Positions 9,267-17,939 of a stretch of DNA of 64,000 nucleotides are shown here, in pieces. The translations under genes and the position numbers were made by a program. This stretch comes from Actinomyces johnsonii (lineage in GTDB: Bacteria > Actinomycetota > Actinomycetes > Actinomycetales > Actinomycetaceae), in assembly GCF_006546835.1 (NCBI RefSeq), contig NZ_VICB01000003.1, positions 186,001 to 250,000 on the forward strand. Direction: 5' to 3'. Numbering within the stretch: position 1 is the stretch's first letter; each line of letters begins with the position of its first letter. The notes under the pieces are model-generated. The model saw nothing but the letters and a program-made list of their open reading frames with translations. It did not search any database and was not told the origin of the DNA.

Positions 9267-9590
9267 GAGGTCTCGCCAGGAAGCGGTGCGGGCGCCGCAC
9301 GGCCCGTGGAATGGACGTCGTCGTGGGGGGGGCCGACCAAGCGGATTGGGAACTGCGTTTTCCGTCCGGAACGTACTTCTCCCGCAGACGACTGAGGCCG
9401 TACTCCAGTTGTCTGCAGGAAAACGCAGTCCTCGTGGGAAAAGTACGTCCCCGATCAGGGCTGGCGCAGCGCGACCACGCCTGGTCTGCTGGTCCTTGTT
9501 CCGAGCGGGCCAGCGTGGCACGACGGCTCGTCCCGGGCTGCAGGATTGGAACAAGACCTATAGCTCAACCATCATTCGCAGTCCGGGCGC
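9267..9590. other. Intergenic region between convergent genes, holds a palindromic element
   Basis: No coding frame is convincing in this 324-base gap. It contains the nested palindrome annotated at 9371-9448 and an eight-G run near 9327. Either could serve as a bidirectional transcription end for the two converging genes. Confidence 0.5.
9371..9448. repeat. Nested imperfect palindrome
   Basis: The outer arms are 9371-9383 and 9436-9448 (12 of 13 positions complementary, starting ACGTACTT). Inside them, GCAGACGACTG at 9384-9394 pairs with 9406-9416 with one mismatch. The unit would fold into a cruciform or a branched RNA. It is reminiscent in architecture, not in sequence, of the element at 45199-45267. 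Confidence 0.6.
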
Positions 9591-10391
9591 CTACTGACGT
9601 GACCCCGAAGACTCGGGTTCGGGCCGGGCCCGCTCGGTGCCGGGTGTGGTACGGGCCGTCAGCCGCTCAGCGCCGGTCTGCGCCCGCCGGGCGTCCCAGT
9701 GCCAGCCGGTGAAGCGCCGGGCCTCGATCAGGGCCCGCACCCAGGCCACCGGCTCCTCGCCCCGCTGCGCCCCCACCGACAGGTAGTGGCGCAGGAGTCC
9801 GGCTGCGGCTAGGGCGTCGTCCAGCGCGTTGTGGTGACGGCCGATCTCCACCCCCGCCACCTCGCAGCAGGTGGTCAGTCGACGCGACGGCGTCGTCATG
9901 AAATAGCGCGCCCATTCCATCGTGCACACCCGCGGCACCCGCGCGCCGCGGTCCAGCAGCCCCCGCTTCCCCAGAGCCTGGGTGAGGAAGCCGACGTCGA
10001 AGCGGGCGTTGTGGGCCACGACCGCCCGCCCAGCCAGGTCGGCCACGAGCAGGTCGGCGACGTCGTCGAGGCCGGGCGCCCCGATGAGCTCCTCGGCGAC
10101 GAGGCCGTGAATGTGGGTGGGGCCGACGTCCACCCCCGCACCGGGATCGATGAGGGTGGACCAGCTGCGCTCGACCTGCCCGGCGGCGTCGGTGAGCACG
10201 AGCGCGATCTCCAGGATCGAGTCGGTCGTGGGGGACAGGCCCGTGGTCTCTAGATCGACCACGGCGTAGCCGACGCCGGCGGCCTCGGCCCGCTCGGCGG
10301 GGGTGGGAGCGGGCGCCGCCTGGCCGGGAGCGACGGGGGAACGGGGGCGCAGCGGGCCGCGGTCGGCGGGAGGGCGGTGGTAGAAGGGCAT
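9591..10391 (-). CDS. DEDDh exonuclease, DnaQ-like
   Basis: The 266-residue protein has the three exonuclease motifs of the DnaQ/DNA polymerase III epsilon family: ExoI VVDLETTGL (Asp 46, Glu 48), ExoII HNARFDVGFL and ExoIII HHNALDDA with the catalytic His and Asp. These bind two metal ions to remove 3'-terminal nucleotides. The N-terminal 38 residues are Pro/Ala-rich and the C-terminal 60 are variable. It lacks other domains, so it could be a proofreading subunit or a stand-alone 3'-5' exonuclease. It is a single gene, divergent from the serine hydrolase gene. Confidence 0.85.
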   Translation of the reverse strand: MPFYHRPPADRGPLRPRSPVAPGQAAPAPTPAERAEAAGVGYAVVDLETTGLSPTTDSILEIALVLTDAAGQVERSWSTLIDPGAGVDVGPTHIHGLVAEELIGAPGLDDVADLLVADLAGRAVVAHNARFDVGFLTQALGKRGLLDRGARVPRVCTMEWARYFMTTPSRRLTTCCEVAGVEIGRHHNALDDALAAAGLLRHYLSVGAQRGEEPVAWVRALIEARRFTGWHWDARRAQTGAERLTARTTPGTERARPEPESSGSRQ

Positions 10392-10586
10392 CGTCCCCGA
10401 TCCTCTCGCGAGCGGGTGCGATTCGCAGACTTATGGCGCCGGGGTGTCCGTGAGCCCCGGGTGCCCTGCCCTAGGCCGCCCGGTACCGCCAACAAGACAG
10501 CGTAGCGGGCAGTCCTGGGGGCGTAGGGTACGAGCGCGCGGGGTGCGACCTCCCGCGTTGAGGCACGATCCCGGCAAGGAGGAGTG

Positions 10587-11438
10587 ATGACGACCCCGGA
10601 CACCTCTCAGGCGGATGCCGTCACCCTGCCGGCCCTTTCCGCCTTTCCCTTCCCGACCGCGCTCGTGGTCACCGGCGCCCCCGCGGCCGACGGCGGAGTG
10701 CTTATCGAGGCCGGGGACGTCGACGAGGTCTTCCCCTTCGCCTCGGTCACCAAGCCGATCGTGGCCTGGTCCGCGCTGGTCGCCGTCGACCGGGGCCTGC
10801 TGAACCTGGACGCCCCCGCAGGCGCCCCCGCTCCCGACGGGGCGACCATTGCCCACCTGTTGTCCCACTCCTCGGGGATCGCACCCGACTCCGACGAGCG
10901 CCTGGCCGCCCCGGGCACGCGCCGCATCTACTCCAACCGCGGTATCGAGATCCTGGGGGACAGGCTCCAGGAGGCCACCGGTACGCCCCTGGAGACCTGG
11001 GTGGAGACCACGGTGCTCGAGCCCCTGGGAATGGCCAGTGTCCTCATCCCGGGCTCGCCCGCTCACTCCGGGGAGGGCTGCGCCCGCGACCTATCGCTGT
11101 TCGCCCGCGAACTGGCCGCGCCGAGGCTCGTCTCGCCCGCACTCGCGGAGCGAGCCTGCGCACCGGTCCTGCCCAGTCTCGACGGCGTCCTGCCGGGCTA
11201 CGGGCGCCAGGCCCCCAACCCCTTCGGCCTGGGGGTGGAGGTGCGCGGAGCCAAATCCCCGCACTGGACCGGAGCGGATAACAGTCCGTCGACCTTCGGA
11301 CACTTCGGCCAGTCCGGCTCCTTCATATGGGTGGATCCGGTCGCCGAGCGCCAGGCCGTTTTCCTGGGAGCCGAGCCTTTCGGGACGGTTCACCGCAGGA
11401 TGTGGCCCGTGCTGGGCGACCAGATCCTGGCCATGTAG
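10587..11438 (+). CDS. Beta-lactamase-family serine hydrolase
   Basis: A 283-residue protein of the class C beta-lactamase/penicillin-binding fold. The nucleophile motif SxxK is SVTK at about residues 53-56, the second motif is YSN in RRIYSNRG, and the third is HFGQSGS, replacing the usual KTG by an HxG form as in esterase or aminopeptidase members. There is no signal peptide, so the enzyme is cytoplasmic and more likely an esterase or peptidase than a resistance enzyme. The ATG at 10587 sits four bases after AAGGAGGA; the GTG at 10584 is too close to it. Confidence 0.82.
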   Translation: MTTPDTSQADAVTLPALSAFPFPTALVVTGAPAADGGVLIEAGDVDEVFPFASVTKPIVAWSALVAVDRGLLNLDAPAGAPAPDGATIAHLLSHSSGIAPDSDERLAAPGTRRIYSNRGIEILGDRLQEATGTPLETWVETTVLEPLGMASVLIPGSPAHSGEGCARDLSLFARELAAPRLVSPALAERACAPVLPSLDGVLPGYGRQAPNPFGLGVEVRGAKSPHWTGADNSPSTFGHFGQSGSFIWVDPVAERQAVFLGAEPFGTVHRRMWPVLGDQILAM

Positions 11439-11487
11439 GCCGTGTAGGTCATGTAGGGAAGGCGCGCCGGTTACGGCCGCCTGTGCA

Positions 11488-12207
11488 TCACTCGGCCTTG
11501 ACGTTGAAGATGACGCCGGTGGTGTGCAGACCCATGGACGGCATGAGCTGCATCCGGTCCAGGGGCGTGAGAGTGATCTTCAGGGCGTTGACGTTCGCGA
11601 CATCGACGTCGAAGGCGTGCGCGTCGTTGAAGGGAACATTGACCGTGTCGATCTCCTTGCCGTCGGCGAAGATCTGGACCTTGACGGTGAGGTCGGAGCT
11701 CTTGGAGTCATTGGCCTGACCGGCGTTGAACGTGACCTTCTGGAATTTATTGGCCAGGCGCAGCTCGATCTCGCCATTGTGCTGCCAGTCGAGGTCGGTG
11801 CCGATCCCCATGACGCCGGTGGATGAGGCGACGTCGTACTGCTTCTCGTTCCAGCTGCTCGCCGACGACGGCTGCTGAAAGTCCGAGAGCCTGAGCTCTC
11901 GTCCCTTGGTGTTCTCCGGGGTGAGGCCGTTCGTTCCGGAGCTCGCCGAGGCCGAGGGGTCGCCTGAAGCGGTGGCGGAGGCCGTATCGGTGGCGCTGGC
12001 CGTGGCGGAGGCCGACGCCGATGCCGACGCTGATGCGGTGGCGCTGGGAGTGGCCGACGGGGAGGCGGCTGCAGTCGTCGCCGGAGCCGAGGAGGAGGGG
12101 GATGAGGAGGAGAACGGCAGGCTGCCGCAGGCGGTCAGGGACAGGGCGGTGATGGGAAGAAGGGCGATGGCGATTCGACGCGCGGGAGATGGTTTCGAAG
12201 AACTCAT
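11488..12207 (-). CDS. Lipoprotein with NPCBM-like C-terminal domain
   Basis: The 239-residue protein begins with a signal peptide ending in the lipobox LTAC (Cys about 27). A Ser/Ala/Thr low-complexity linker (about residues 30-95, many SAT and ASAS units) leads to a C-terminal domain of about 130 residues predicted to be beta-rich. That domain includes SWNEKQYDVASS, IELRLANKFQKVTF and LKITLTP, which resembles the NPCBM carbohydrate-binding fold, an inference. The protein would sit on the outer face of the membrane. It converges with the serine hydrolase gene. Confidence 0.75.
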   Translation of the reverse strand: MSSSKPSPARRIAIALLPITALSLTACGSLPFSSSSPSSSAPATTAAASPSATPSATASASASASASATASATDTASATASGDPSASASSGTNGLTPENTKGRELRLSDFQQPSSASSWNEKQYDVASSTGVMGIGTDLDWQHNGEIELRLANKFQKVTFNAGQANDSKSSDLTVKVQIFADGKEIDTVNVPFNDAHAFDVDVANVNALKITLTPLDRMQLMPSMGLHTTGVIFNVKAE

Positions 12208-12557
12208 GACGCCAGAATAGCGATATCAGTAGACGGGTCTCGATGATTCTGGAAACTGAATACTGCGACGAAGTGGGGCGATCCTATTTTGACCGATTGA
12301 GGGAATATGTTTTCAGACCCCCGTTCGTCGTTGCTGTTGTTCACGAATGCGGGCGCAGTAGAGTGTTCCTCCGTTTCTTTGGGTTGTCCTCGAGGTTTCG
12401 TCGGCAGGTCGTACGGCCTCTGCGGGGCTTCAGTCTTATGCGGTCGGGCCCTACGCGGCTCTCCGCGTTGAGTGATACGACGATGCATGCGCCGTTCTTC
12501 GCGAGACGTCCACATCCATAGGAGGATTGCTGAGGCCTCGCCGATGAGACCGCGCCG
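12208..12557. other. Intergenic region, nothing recognised
   Basis: This 350-base stretch between two minus-strand genes is somewhat richer in A and T than its neighbours. It has short open frames on both strands without ribosome sites or meaningful composition. Apart from the lipoprotein promoter at 12214, I see no RNA gene or repeat. Confidence 0.4.
12214..12219 (-). promoter_or_regulatory. -10 element for lipoprotein gene
   Basis: TATTCT is followed by GGCGTC and the ATG at 12207. Confidence 0.55.
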
Positions 12558-13385
12558 TCAGCGGTGCCCGTCGGCGCCCTCGACCTCGACGATGACGGGG
12601 ACGTGGTCGGAGGCGCCCTTGCCCTTGCGCTCATCGCGGTCGATAGCCGCGCCGGTGACCCGGCTCGCCAGGGCCGGCGAGGCGTAGACGAAGTCGATGC
12701 GCATGCCCTCGTTCCTCGGAAAGCGCAGCTTCTGATAGTCCCAGTAGGTGTAGTTGGCGACCCGCTCACGAGTGACCTCGTGCATGCCCGCCTCGGCGAA
12801 GGCGGCGAAGGCCTCCCGCTCCGGCGCCGAGACGTGGGTGGCCCCCTCGAAGACGCTCATGTCCCACACGTCCTCGTCCCTCGGCGCTACGTTCCAATCG
12901 CCCACGAGCGCCAGCGGCAGGTCGGGTTCGGCCTCCAGCCAGGAGGCGACGTCCTCGCGCAGGATCCGCAGCCAGTCGAGCTTGTAGGTGTAGTGCGGGT
13001 GGGTGAGTTCGCGGCCGTTGGGCACGTACAGGCTCCACAGCCGCACCGGCGTCGCATCCGACGCCGCACCCACCGTCGCCCCGAGTGCCCGGGCCTCGAC
13101 GACCGGTTCGCTCCCGGGCTTGGCCGCCCAGCCGGGCTGGCCCGGGAAGGAGGTATCGATGTCATCGAGTCCCACGCGCGAGGCGATCGCCACCCCGTTC
13201 CACTGGTTGAGGCCGTGGATGGCCAACTCATAGCCGGCAGCCTCGAAGGGCTCGACCGGGAACTGGTCGGGGCGGCACTTGATCTCCTGCATCGCCAGGG
13301 CGTCGATGTTCTCGCGCTCCAGGAAGGCCAGGACGCGGTCGACGCGGGTGCGGATGGAGTTGACGTTCCAGGTGGCCAGACGCAT
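12558..13385 (-). CDS. xthA: Exodeoxyribonuclease III
   Basis: The 275-residue protein is a full-length exonuclease III/AP endonuclease. It begins RLATWNVNSIRTR, carries the metal-binding Glu in AMQEIKC (about residue 34), the YVPNG motif, the catalytic LVGDWNVAP and the terminal SDHVPV with the active His. It cleaves DNA at abasic sites and removes 3' blocks in base excision repair. The ATG at 13385 is chosen over one 12 codons upstream because the protein begins exactly at the family's N-terminus and a TACCCT -10 lies six bases before it. It is monocistronic and divergent from the SDR gene. Confidence 0.93.
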   Translation of the reverse strand: MRLATWNVNSIRTRVDRVLAFLERENIDALAMQEIKCRPDQFPVEPFEAAGYELAIHGLNQWNGVAIASRVGLDDIDTSFPGQPGWAAKPGSEPVVEARALGATVGAASDATPVRLWSLYVPNGRELTHPHYTYKLDWLRILREDVASWLEAEPDLPLALVGDWNVAPRDEDVWDMSVFEGATHVSAPEREAFAAFAEAGMHEVTRERVANYTYWDYQKLRFPRNEGMRIDFVYASPALASRVTGAAIDRDERKGKGASDHVPVIVEVEGADGHR

Positions 13386-13391
13386 GGCAGC

Positions 13392-13397
13392 AGGGTA
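13392..13397 (-). promoter_or_regulatory. -10 element for xthA
   Basis: TACCCT, then GCTGCC, then the ATG at 13385. It supports the shorter start. Confidence 0.5.
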
Positions 13398-13442
13398 ACC
13401 GGCGGCAGGGCGGGTTCCCATTGATCACTCAGTAAGCATCCT

Positions 13443-13448
13443 TAATCT
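13443..13448 (+). promoter_or_regulatory. -10 element for SDR gene
   Basis: TAATCT is six bases before the ATG at 13455, back to back with the xthA promoter about 45 bases away. Confidence 0.55.
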
Positions 13449-13454
13449 GCCGTC

Positions 13455-14231
13455 ATGGGAACAGCGCTTGTCACCGGGGCCACGAGCGGCCTCGGCCTTG
13501 AGTTCGCCTGGCAGCTGGCTCAGGCGCGTCATGACCTCGTCCTCGTTGCGCGCACCCCCGAGCGCCTGCGGCAGGTGGCTGAGGAGATGCGGCAGTTCGC
13601 CGGCGTCCAGGTGGAGGTCCTGCAGGCCGACCTGTCCGAGCGCGATGAGCTCGAGCTCGTCGCCGAGCGTCTGCGCGAGCCAAGCAAACCCGTAGGGCTC
13701 CTGGTCAACAACGCCGGCTTCGGACTGGGGCAGCGCTTCGTCGGGGGAGACCTGGCCCGCGAGGAGCAGGCCCTCGACGTCATGGTCCGGGCGGTCATGG
13801 TGGCCTCCCACGCGGCGGCCGACGCCATGGTGCGGCGCGGACGCGGCGCCATCCTCAACGTCTCCTCCGTTGCTGCGCACAATGTCGTAGGTACCTACTC
13901 GGCCCACAAAGCCTGGGTGCTCCGGTTCACCGAGGGGCTGGCCGTCGAGCTCGCAGGCACCGGCGTGACCGCCACGGCGCTGTGTCCGGGGCTGGTCCAC
14001 ACCGGCTTCCACGCGGCGGCCGGCATCGATGAGACCCAGTGGAAGGACTTGCTGTGGCTGGACGCCGAGCGCGTGGTCAGTGACGGACTCACTGCGGTGC
14101 GCCGCGGCCAGGTCATCTGTACCCCGAGCCTGCGCTACCGCAGTGCCAACGCCATACTGCGACTGGCACCCCGCTGGCTCGTGCGCCGAATGGCCGGTGA
14201 CCTTGAGCGTTCCGGCCGGGACGCTCAGTAG
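13455..14231 (+). CDS. Short-chain dehydrogenase/reductase
   Basis: A 258-residue classical SDR enzyme. The NAD(P)-binding TGxxxGxG motif is TGATSGLG at residues 8-15, the NNAG motif follows in LLVNNAGFG, the catalytic serine lies in LNVSSVA, and the YxxxK pair is YSAHK near residue 155. An arginine after the second strand (VARTPERL) suggests NADPH preference. This subgroup (DltE-like) often acts on acyl or sugar carbonyls, but the substrate is unknown. The gene is followed by tpx on the same strand. Confidence 0.88.
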   Translation: MGTALVTGATSGLGLEFAWQLAQARHDLVLVARTPERLRQVAEEMRQFAGVQVEVLQADLSERDELELVAERLREPSKPVGLLVNNAGFGLGQRFVGGDLAREEQALDVMVRAVMVASHAAADAMVRRGRGAILNVSSVAAHNVVGTYSAHKAWVLRFTEGLAVELAGTGVTATALCPGLVHTGFHAAAGIDETQWKDLLWLDAERVVSDGLTAVRRGQVICTPSLRYRSANAILRLAPRWLVRRMAGDLERSGRDAQ

Positions 14232-14300
14232 AGTCGGCGAGCTTTCCGGAGAATCGCCCAGGGCTGAGGGCCTCCGCTGGTCAGGAGGGCCGCGACCTGC

Positions 14301-14306
14301 AACGAT
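14301..14306 (+). promoter_or_regulatory. Possible -10 element for tpx
   Basis: AACGAT six bases before ATG 14313 has the right position but departs from TAnnnT at its first base. Confidence 0.3.
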
Positions 14307-14312
14307 CGCACC

Positions 14313-14810
14313 ATGGCTTCCATTACCTTCCACGGAGACCCCGTCAGCACCGTCGGCGAGCTGCCCGCTGTGGGCTCGACCGCGCCCGCCTTCGAGCTCG
14401 TGGGCGCCGATCTCGCCCCGGTGACCAGTCAGTCCCTGGCCGGCCGCCGCGTGGTCCTCAACATCTTCCCCTCGGTGGACACCGGGGTGTGCGCCGCCTC
14501 CGTGCGGCAGTTCAACAAGCTCGCCTCCGAGCTGGACAACACGACCGTGGTCTGCGTCTCCGCCGACCTGCCCTTCGCCGGCTCCCGCTTCTGCGGCGCC
14601 GAGGGCCTCACCAACGTGGTGACCGGCTCGACCTTCCGCTCCTCTTTCGGTGCCGACTACGGCGCCACCCTGGTCGACGGCCCGCTGGCCGGCCTGCTGT
14701 CGCGCGCCGTCGTGGTCCTCGACGAGTCCGGCACGGTCATCTACACCGAGCAGGTCCCTGAGGTCGGCCAGGAGCCCGACTACGACGCCGCTGTGGCTGC
14801 CCTGTCCTGA
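14313..14810 (+). CDS. tpx: Thiol peroxidase
   Basis: The 165-residue protein is an atypical two-cysteine peroxiredoxin of the Tpx class. The peroxidatic Cys 60 lies in [16 protein letters not shown] and the resolving Cys 94 in SRFCGAEG, the same spacing as in E. coli Tpx (61 and 95). It reduces alkyl hydroperoxides and hydrogen peroxide with electrons from thioredoxin. Length and motifs are complete. It is followed by a strong hairpin, so transcription ends there. Confidence 0.95.
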   Translation: MASITFHGDPVSTVGELPAVGSTAPAFELVGADLAPVTSQSLAGRRVVLNIFPSVDTGVCAASVRQFNKLASELDNTTVVCVSADLPFAGSRFCGAEGLTNVVTGSTFRSSFGADYGATLVDGPLAGLLSRAVVVLDESGTVIYTEQVPEVGQEPDYDAAVAALS

Positions 14811-14834
14811 CCTTCTCGCATCGAGAGCCACCCA

Positions 14835-14873
14835 GAGCCCGCCCCTCCGCAGAGCGCGGATGAGGGCGGGCTC
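14835..14873 (+). terminator. Hairpin terminator after tpx
   Basis: GAGCCCGCCC at 14835-14844 pairs perfectly with GGGCGGGCTC at 14864-14873, followed by TTC. The U tract is short, as is common in high-GC actinobacteria. Confidence 0.75.
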
Positions 14874-14919
14874 TTCATCTCAGCGGGTGTCCACCCGGCG
14901 CGCGAGTCCTCGTGCCCAC

Positions 14920-14925
14920 TACCAT
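14920..14925 (+). promoter_or_regulatory. -10 element for pyrE
   Basis: TACCAT lies seven bases before the GTG at 14933, which favours that start over the GTG at 14912. Confidence 0.45.
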
Positions 14926-14932
14926 CGGAGTC

Positions 14933-15502
14933 GTGAGCACCAACGATTCCCACATCGCCCGTCTGGCCGAGCTCGTCAACGAGCTGTCCGTCGTCCGAGG
15001 CAAGGTCACCCTCGCCTCTGGCCTCGAGTCCGATTTCTACGTGGACATGCGCCGCGCCACGCTCCATCACGAGGCCGCCCCCCTCATCGGCCACGTCATG
15101 CTCGACATGCTGGAGGAGGCGGGCCTGGGCACCGACGACATCGACGCCGTCGGCGGTCTGACCATGGGGGCCGACCCCGTGGCCGCCGCCATGCTGCACG
15201 CCGCCGCCTCGCGCGGCCTGGACCTGGACGCCTTCGTCGTGCGCAAGGCCGCCAAGGACCACGGCATGCGCCGTCGCATCGAGGGCCCCGACGTCGCCGG
15301 GCGCTCCGTGGTGGTCTTGGAGGACACCTCCACCACCGGCGGCTCCCCGCTGGAGGCTGTCGAGGCCCTGCGCGAGGCGGGCGCCGATGTGCGCGCCGTA
15401 GCCGTCATCGTCGACCGGGCCACTGGCGCGCGCGAACGCATCGAGGCCGCCGGCCTGCCCTACTACGCGGCGCTTGGCCTGGCCGACCTCGGCCTGGAGT
15501 GA
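14933..15502 (+). CDS. pyrE: Orotate phosphoribosyltransferase
   Basis: The 189-residue protein has the PRPP-binding signature VVVLEDTSTTGGS near residue 120 and the orotate-family segments GKVTLASGLESDFYVDMR and FVVRKAAKDHG. It joins orotate with PRPP to make OMP, the fifth step of pyrimidine synthesis. The GTG at 14933 (MSTNDSH) is preferred; an upstream GTG would add seven residues that precede the promoter. The other pyrimidine genes are not in the window. It is followed at short distance by an RNA methylase gene. Confidence 0.93.
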   Translation: MSTNDSHIARLAELVNELSVVRGKVTLASGLESDFYVDMRRATLHHEAAPLIGHVMLDMLEEAGLGTDDIDAVGGLTMGADPVAAAMLHAAASRGLDLDAFVVRKAAKDHGMRRRIEGPDVAGRSVVVLEDTSTTGGSPLEAVEALREAGADVRAVAVIVDRATGARERIEAAGLPYYAALGLADLGLE

Positions 15503-15555
15503 GCATCCGACGGCGCCCGCCGGCATCCGCCCGCCGGGGCGAGGACTCTGATCGC

Positions 15556-16311
15556 ATGGATCAGCCCGTCGACCTGCCTGAGGGGGAGCACCGGCCCGTG
15601 GCGCCCGCTCGGGCTGCGGCACCTTCCCCTGAACGCTCGGCGGCCCCCGGGGCTTCCGCACCGAGTCCGGAAGAGGACCGGCCGGCCGATGTCCGCCAGA
15701 TCGGCGTCGGCCCCTGGCCCGGCGGCCCCGAGGCCTGGCCCGCTGACCCCCGCTACGACCGCGAGCTGCTCGCGGGAGGCGACCGGCGCAACGTCGTCGA
15801 CCGCTACCGCTACTGGACCATCGCGGCGATCCGCGCCGACCTGGCCGCCCGCGCCCACCGGCTGCACATCGCCATCGAGAACGTCAGCCAGGACCTCAAT
15901 ATCGGCTCGATCGTGCGCAGTGCCAACGCCTTCAACGTCGCCGGAGTCCACATCATCGGCCGACGCCGCTGGAACAAGCGCGGCGCCATGGTCACCAACC
16001 GCTACCTGGACGTGCGCCACCACCCCGAGCCCGGCGAGTTGCTCTCCTGGGCGGCCGCTGAGGGCTATGAAGTCATTGGTATCGACAACGGCCCTGGGGC
16101 GCGGCCCCTGGAGACCGCCGTGCTTCCCGAGCGCTGCCTCATGGTCTTCGGCTCCGAGGGCGAGGGCATCAGCTCCGAGCTGAGCGCCGGCTGCTCCCGC
16201 CTGCTGCGTATCGGCCAGTACGGCTCCACCCGCTCCATCAACGTGGCTGCCGCAGCTGCCGTTGCCATGCACACCTGGATCCTCCAGCACGCGGGCCCCG
16301 CCCCGGACTGA
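15556..16311 (+). CDS. SpoU/TrmH-family RNA methyltransferase
   Basis: A 251-residue protein with a 60-residue Pro/Ala-rich N-terminal extension and a SPOUT domain. The three SpoU motifs are visible: ENVSQDLNIGSIVRSANAF, then LMVFGSEGEGIS, then GSTRSINVAAAAAVAM, which form the knotted SAM-binding site. Such enzymes methylate the 2'-O of tRNA or rRNA nucleotides. Which nucleotide is modified here is not readable. The ATG at 15556 lies 51 bases after pyrE and is preferred over the much longer upstream frame, which runs through tpx and pyrE in the wrong phase. Confidence 0.88.
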   Translation: MDQPVDLPEGEHRPVAPARAAAPSPERSAAPGASAPSPEEDRPADVRQIGVGPWPGGPEAWPADPRYDRELLAGGDRRNVVDRYRYWTIAAIRADLAARAHRLHIAIENVSQDLNIGSIVRSANAFNVAGVHIIGRRRWNKRGAMVTNRYLDVRHHPEPGELLSWAAAEGYEVIGIDNGPGARPLETAVLPERCLMVFGSEGEGISSELSAGCSRLLRIGQYGSTRSINVAAAAAVAMHTWILQHAGPAPD

Positions 16312-16475
16312 GCCTCAGTTGCGAGCCTCTTCCATGGGTGGCCGGGGCTCCGGCGCCGGCACCGCCTCCAAGCGGCCCGGCCCTGTCCGGGACCATGATC
16401 CGGTTCACGTGGGTCCGAATTCGTGGAACAATCGGCCTCGCACCACTGACTCATACAGAAATCAGGAGGCACCCA

Positions 16476-17525
16476 GTGGCCATTGCAACCCCGGAGTCCT
16501 ACGCCGACATGCTTGACCGCGCGAAGGCCGGCAAGTACGCCATCCCCGCGATCAACGTCACCTCGTCCCAGACTCTGTCCGCCGCCCTCAAGGGCTTCGC
16601 CGACGCCGAGTCCGACGGCATCGTCCAGATCTCCAACGGTGGTGCCGCCTACTGGTCCGGGTCCTCGCGCCTCGACCGCGTCAAGGGCTCGATCGCCTTC
16701 ACCGCCTACGCCCGCGCCGTGGGCGACCTCTACCCCGTCACCATCGGTCTGCACACCGACCACTGCCCCAAGAAGCTCCTGGCCGACTGGATCCACCCGC
16801 TCATGGAGATCGAGGCCGAGCAGGTCAAGAACGGTGAGCTGCCGATGTTCAACTCCCACATGTGGGACGGCTCCGCCGAGGCCCTCGACGACAACATCGA
16901 GATCGCTGTCGACATGCTCAAGCGCTCCAAGGCCGCCAACGTCATCCTCGAGATCGAGATCGGCGCCGTGGGCGGCGAGGAGGACGGTATCAAGGGCGAG
17001 GAGAACGCCAACCTCTACACCACCGCCGACGACGCCTGGAAGGCCATCGAGGCCCTCGGCCTGGGCGAGAACGGCCGTTACATCACCGCCCTGACCTTCG
17101 GTAACGTGCACGGCTCCTACAAGCCCGGCCACGTCAAGCTCCGCCCGGAGATCCTCGGCGAGATTCAGGACGATGTGGCCAAGCGCCTCGGCGACCGCCT
17201 GTCCTCCAAGGTCGGCGACAAGAACTCGCCCTTCGACCTGGTTATGCACGGCGGCTCCGGCTCCACCGACGAGGAGATCGCCACCGCGGTGCGTAACGGC
17301 GTCATCAAGATGAACGTCGACACCGACACCCAGTACGCCTACACCCGCCCGGTCGCCGGCTGGATGTACACCAACTACGAGGGCGTCCTCAAGATCGACG
17401 GCGAGGTCGGCAACAAGAAGCAGTACGACCCGCGCGCCTGGGGCAAGGCCGCCGAGGAGGGCATGGCCGCCCGCGTCGTCGAGGCCTGCGAGCGCCTCGG
17501 CTCCGTCGGCTCCGCCCGCAAGTGA
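16476..17525 (+). CDS. fba: Fructose-bisphosphate aldolase, class II
   Basis: The 349-residue protein is a class IIA zinc aldolase. It has the zinc-binding and catalytic segment TIGLHTDHCPKK (Asp and His near residue 95), the EIEIGAVGGEEDG loop, the zinc-binding His in FGNVHGSYK and LVMHGGSGS, and the phosphate-binding NVDTDTQYA. It splits fructose 1,6-bisphosphate in glycolysis. The start is GTG at 16476, seven bases after AGGAGG. It is monocistronic, ending in a perfect hairpin. Confidence 0.95.
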   Translation: MAIATPESYADMLDRAKAGKYAIPAINVTSSQTLSAALKGFADAESDGIVQISNGGAAYWSGSSRLDRVKGSIAFTAYARAVGDLYPVTIGLHTDHCPKKLLADWIHPLMEIEAEQVKNGELPMFNSHMWDGSAEALDDNIEIAVDMLKRSKAANVILEIEIGAVGGEEDGIKGEENANLYTTADDAWKAIEALGLGENGRYITALTFGNVHGSYKPGHVKLRPEILGEIQDDVAKRLGDRLSSKVGDKNSPFDLVMHGGSGSTDEEIATAVRNGVIKMNVDTDTQYAYTRPVAGWMYTNYEGVLKIDGEVGNKKQYDPRAWGKAAEEGMAARVVEACERLGSVGSARK

Positions 17526-17939
17526 GCCCTCGCCCCGTTCAGGGGGCGAGCGGTTGAACGGCTGAGCAGCAGTCCGCTGTCGTGGCCCCGGCACCATCGA
17601 GGTGCCGGGGCCACGTCGCGTCTGCGCGAGCGGGTGGAAAAGAGCCCTCGAGATAGGGAAATACCCGGTCGGTTACATTCTTGCAAAGCAGGGCGGAGAT
17701 GGGAGTGTGTGCGAAATGGGGTGCAAGACTCCCGGAATAGCAGGGAAAACAGACTAAAGGTTGATTGTCGTAGAAGGAGACCCAGGTCACTGATTGCAAA
17801 CCTTGCAGCAATGGGGGCTGAAATGTGCCATGATTGGTCGTCGCCGCGAAGCCGACGGACCCACCGCCGGTGACACGGCAGTCGCACCTCGCGGACGCCT
17901 CGTCCGCACCTGTCCCATGCGTCCAAAGGAGGACCTCCA
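17526..17939 (+). other. Leader region of the sugar ABC operon
   Basis: This 414-base gap holds the fba terminator and then about 320 bases upstream of the binding-protein gene. The part from 17660 to 17830 is noticeably A/T-richer and has no gene. TTGC at 17794 and GCAA at 17808 form a loose inverted pair that could be a regulator site, but it is weak. No riboswitch consensus is recognised. Confidence 0.4.
17582..17614 (+). terminator. Hairpin terminator after fba
   Basis: A perfect 14-bp stem (17582-17595 with 17601-17614) closes an ATCGA loop. There is no U tract after it. Confidence 0.7.

Noticed and set aside
12243-12521. Plus-strand gene in the gap before xthA
   Set aside because: Short frame with poor composition, no start context and no similarity; opposite frames are equally open.
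14650-15555. N-terminal extension of the RNA methylase frame through tpx and pyrE
   Set aside because: It overlaps two well-supported genes in another phase and is Arg/Pro-rich; the true start is 15556.
17660-17830. Riboswitch in the sugar operon leader
   Set aside because: No match to TPP, cobalamin, SAM or other consensus elements that I can recall; only weak inverted bases.
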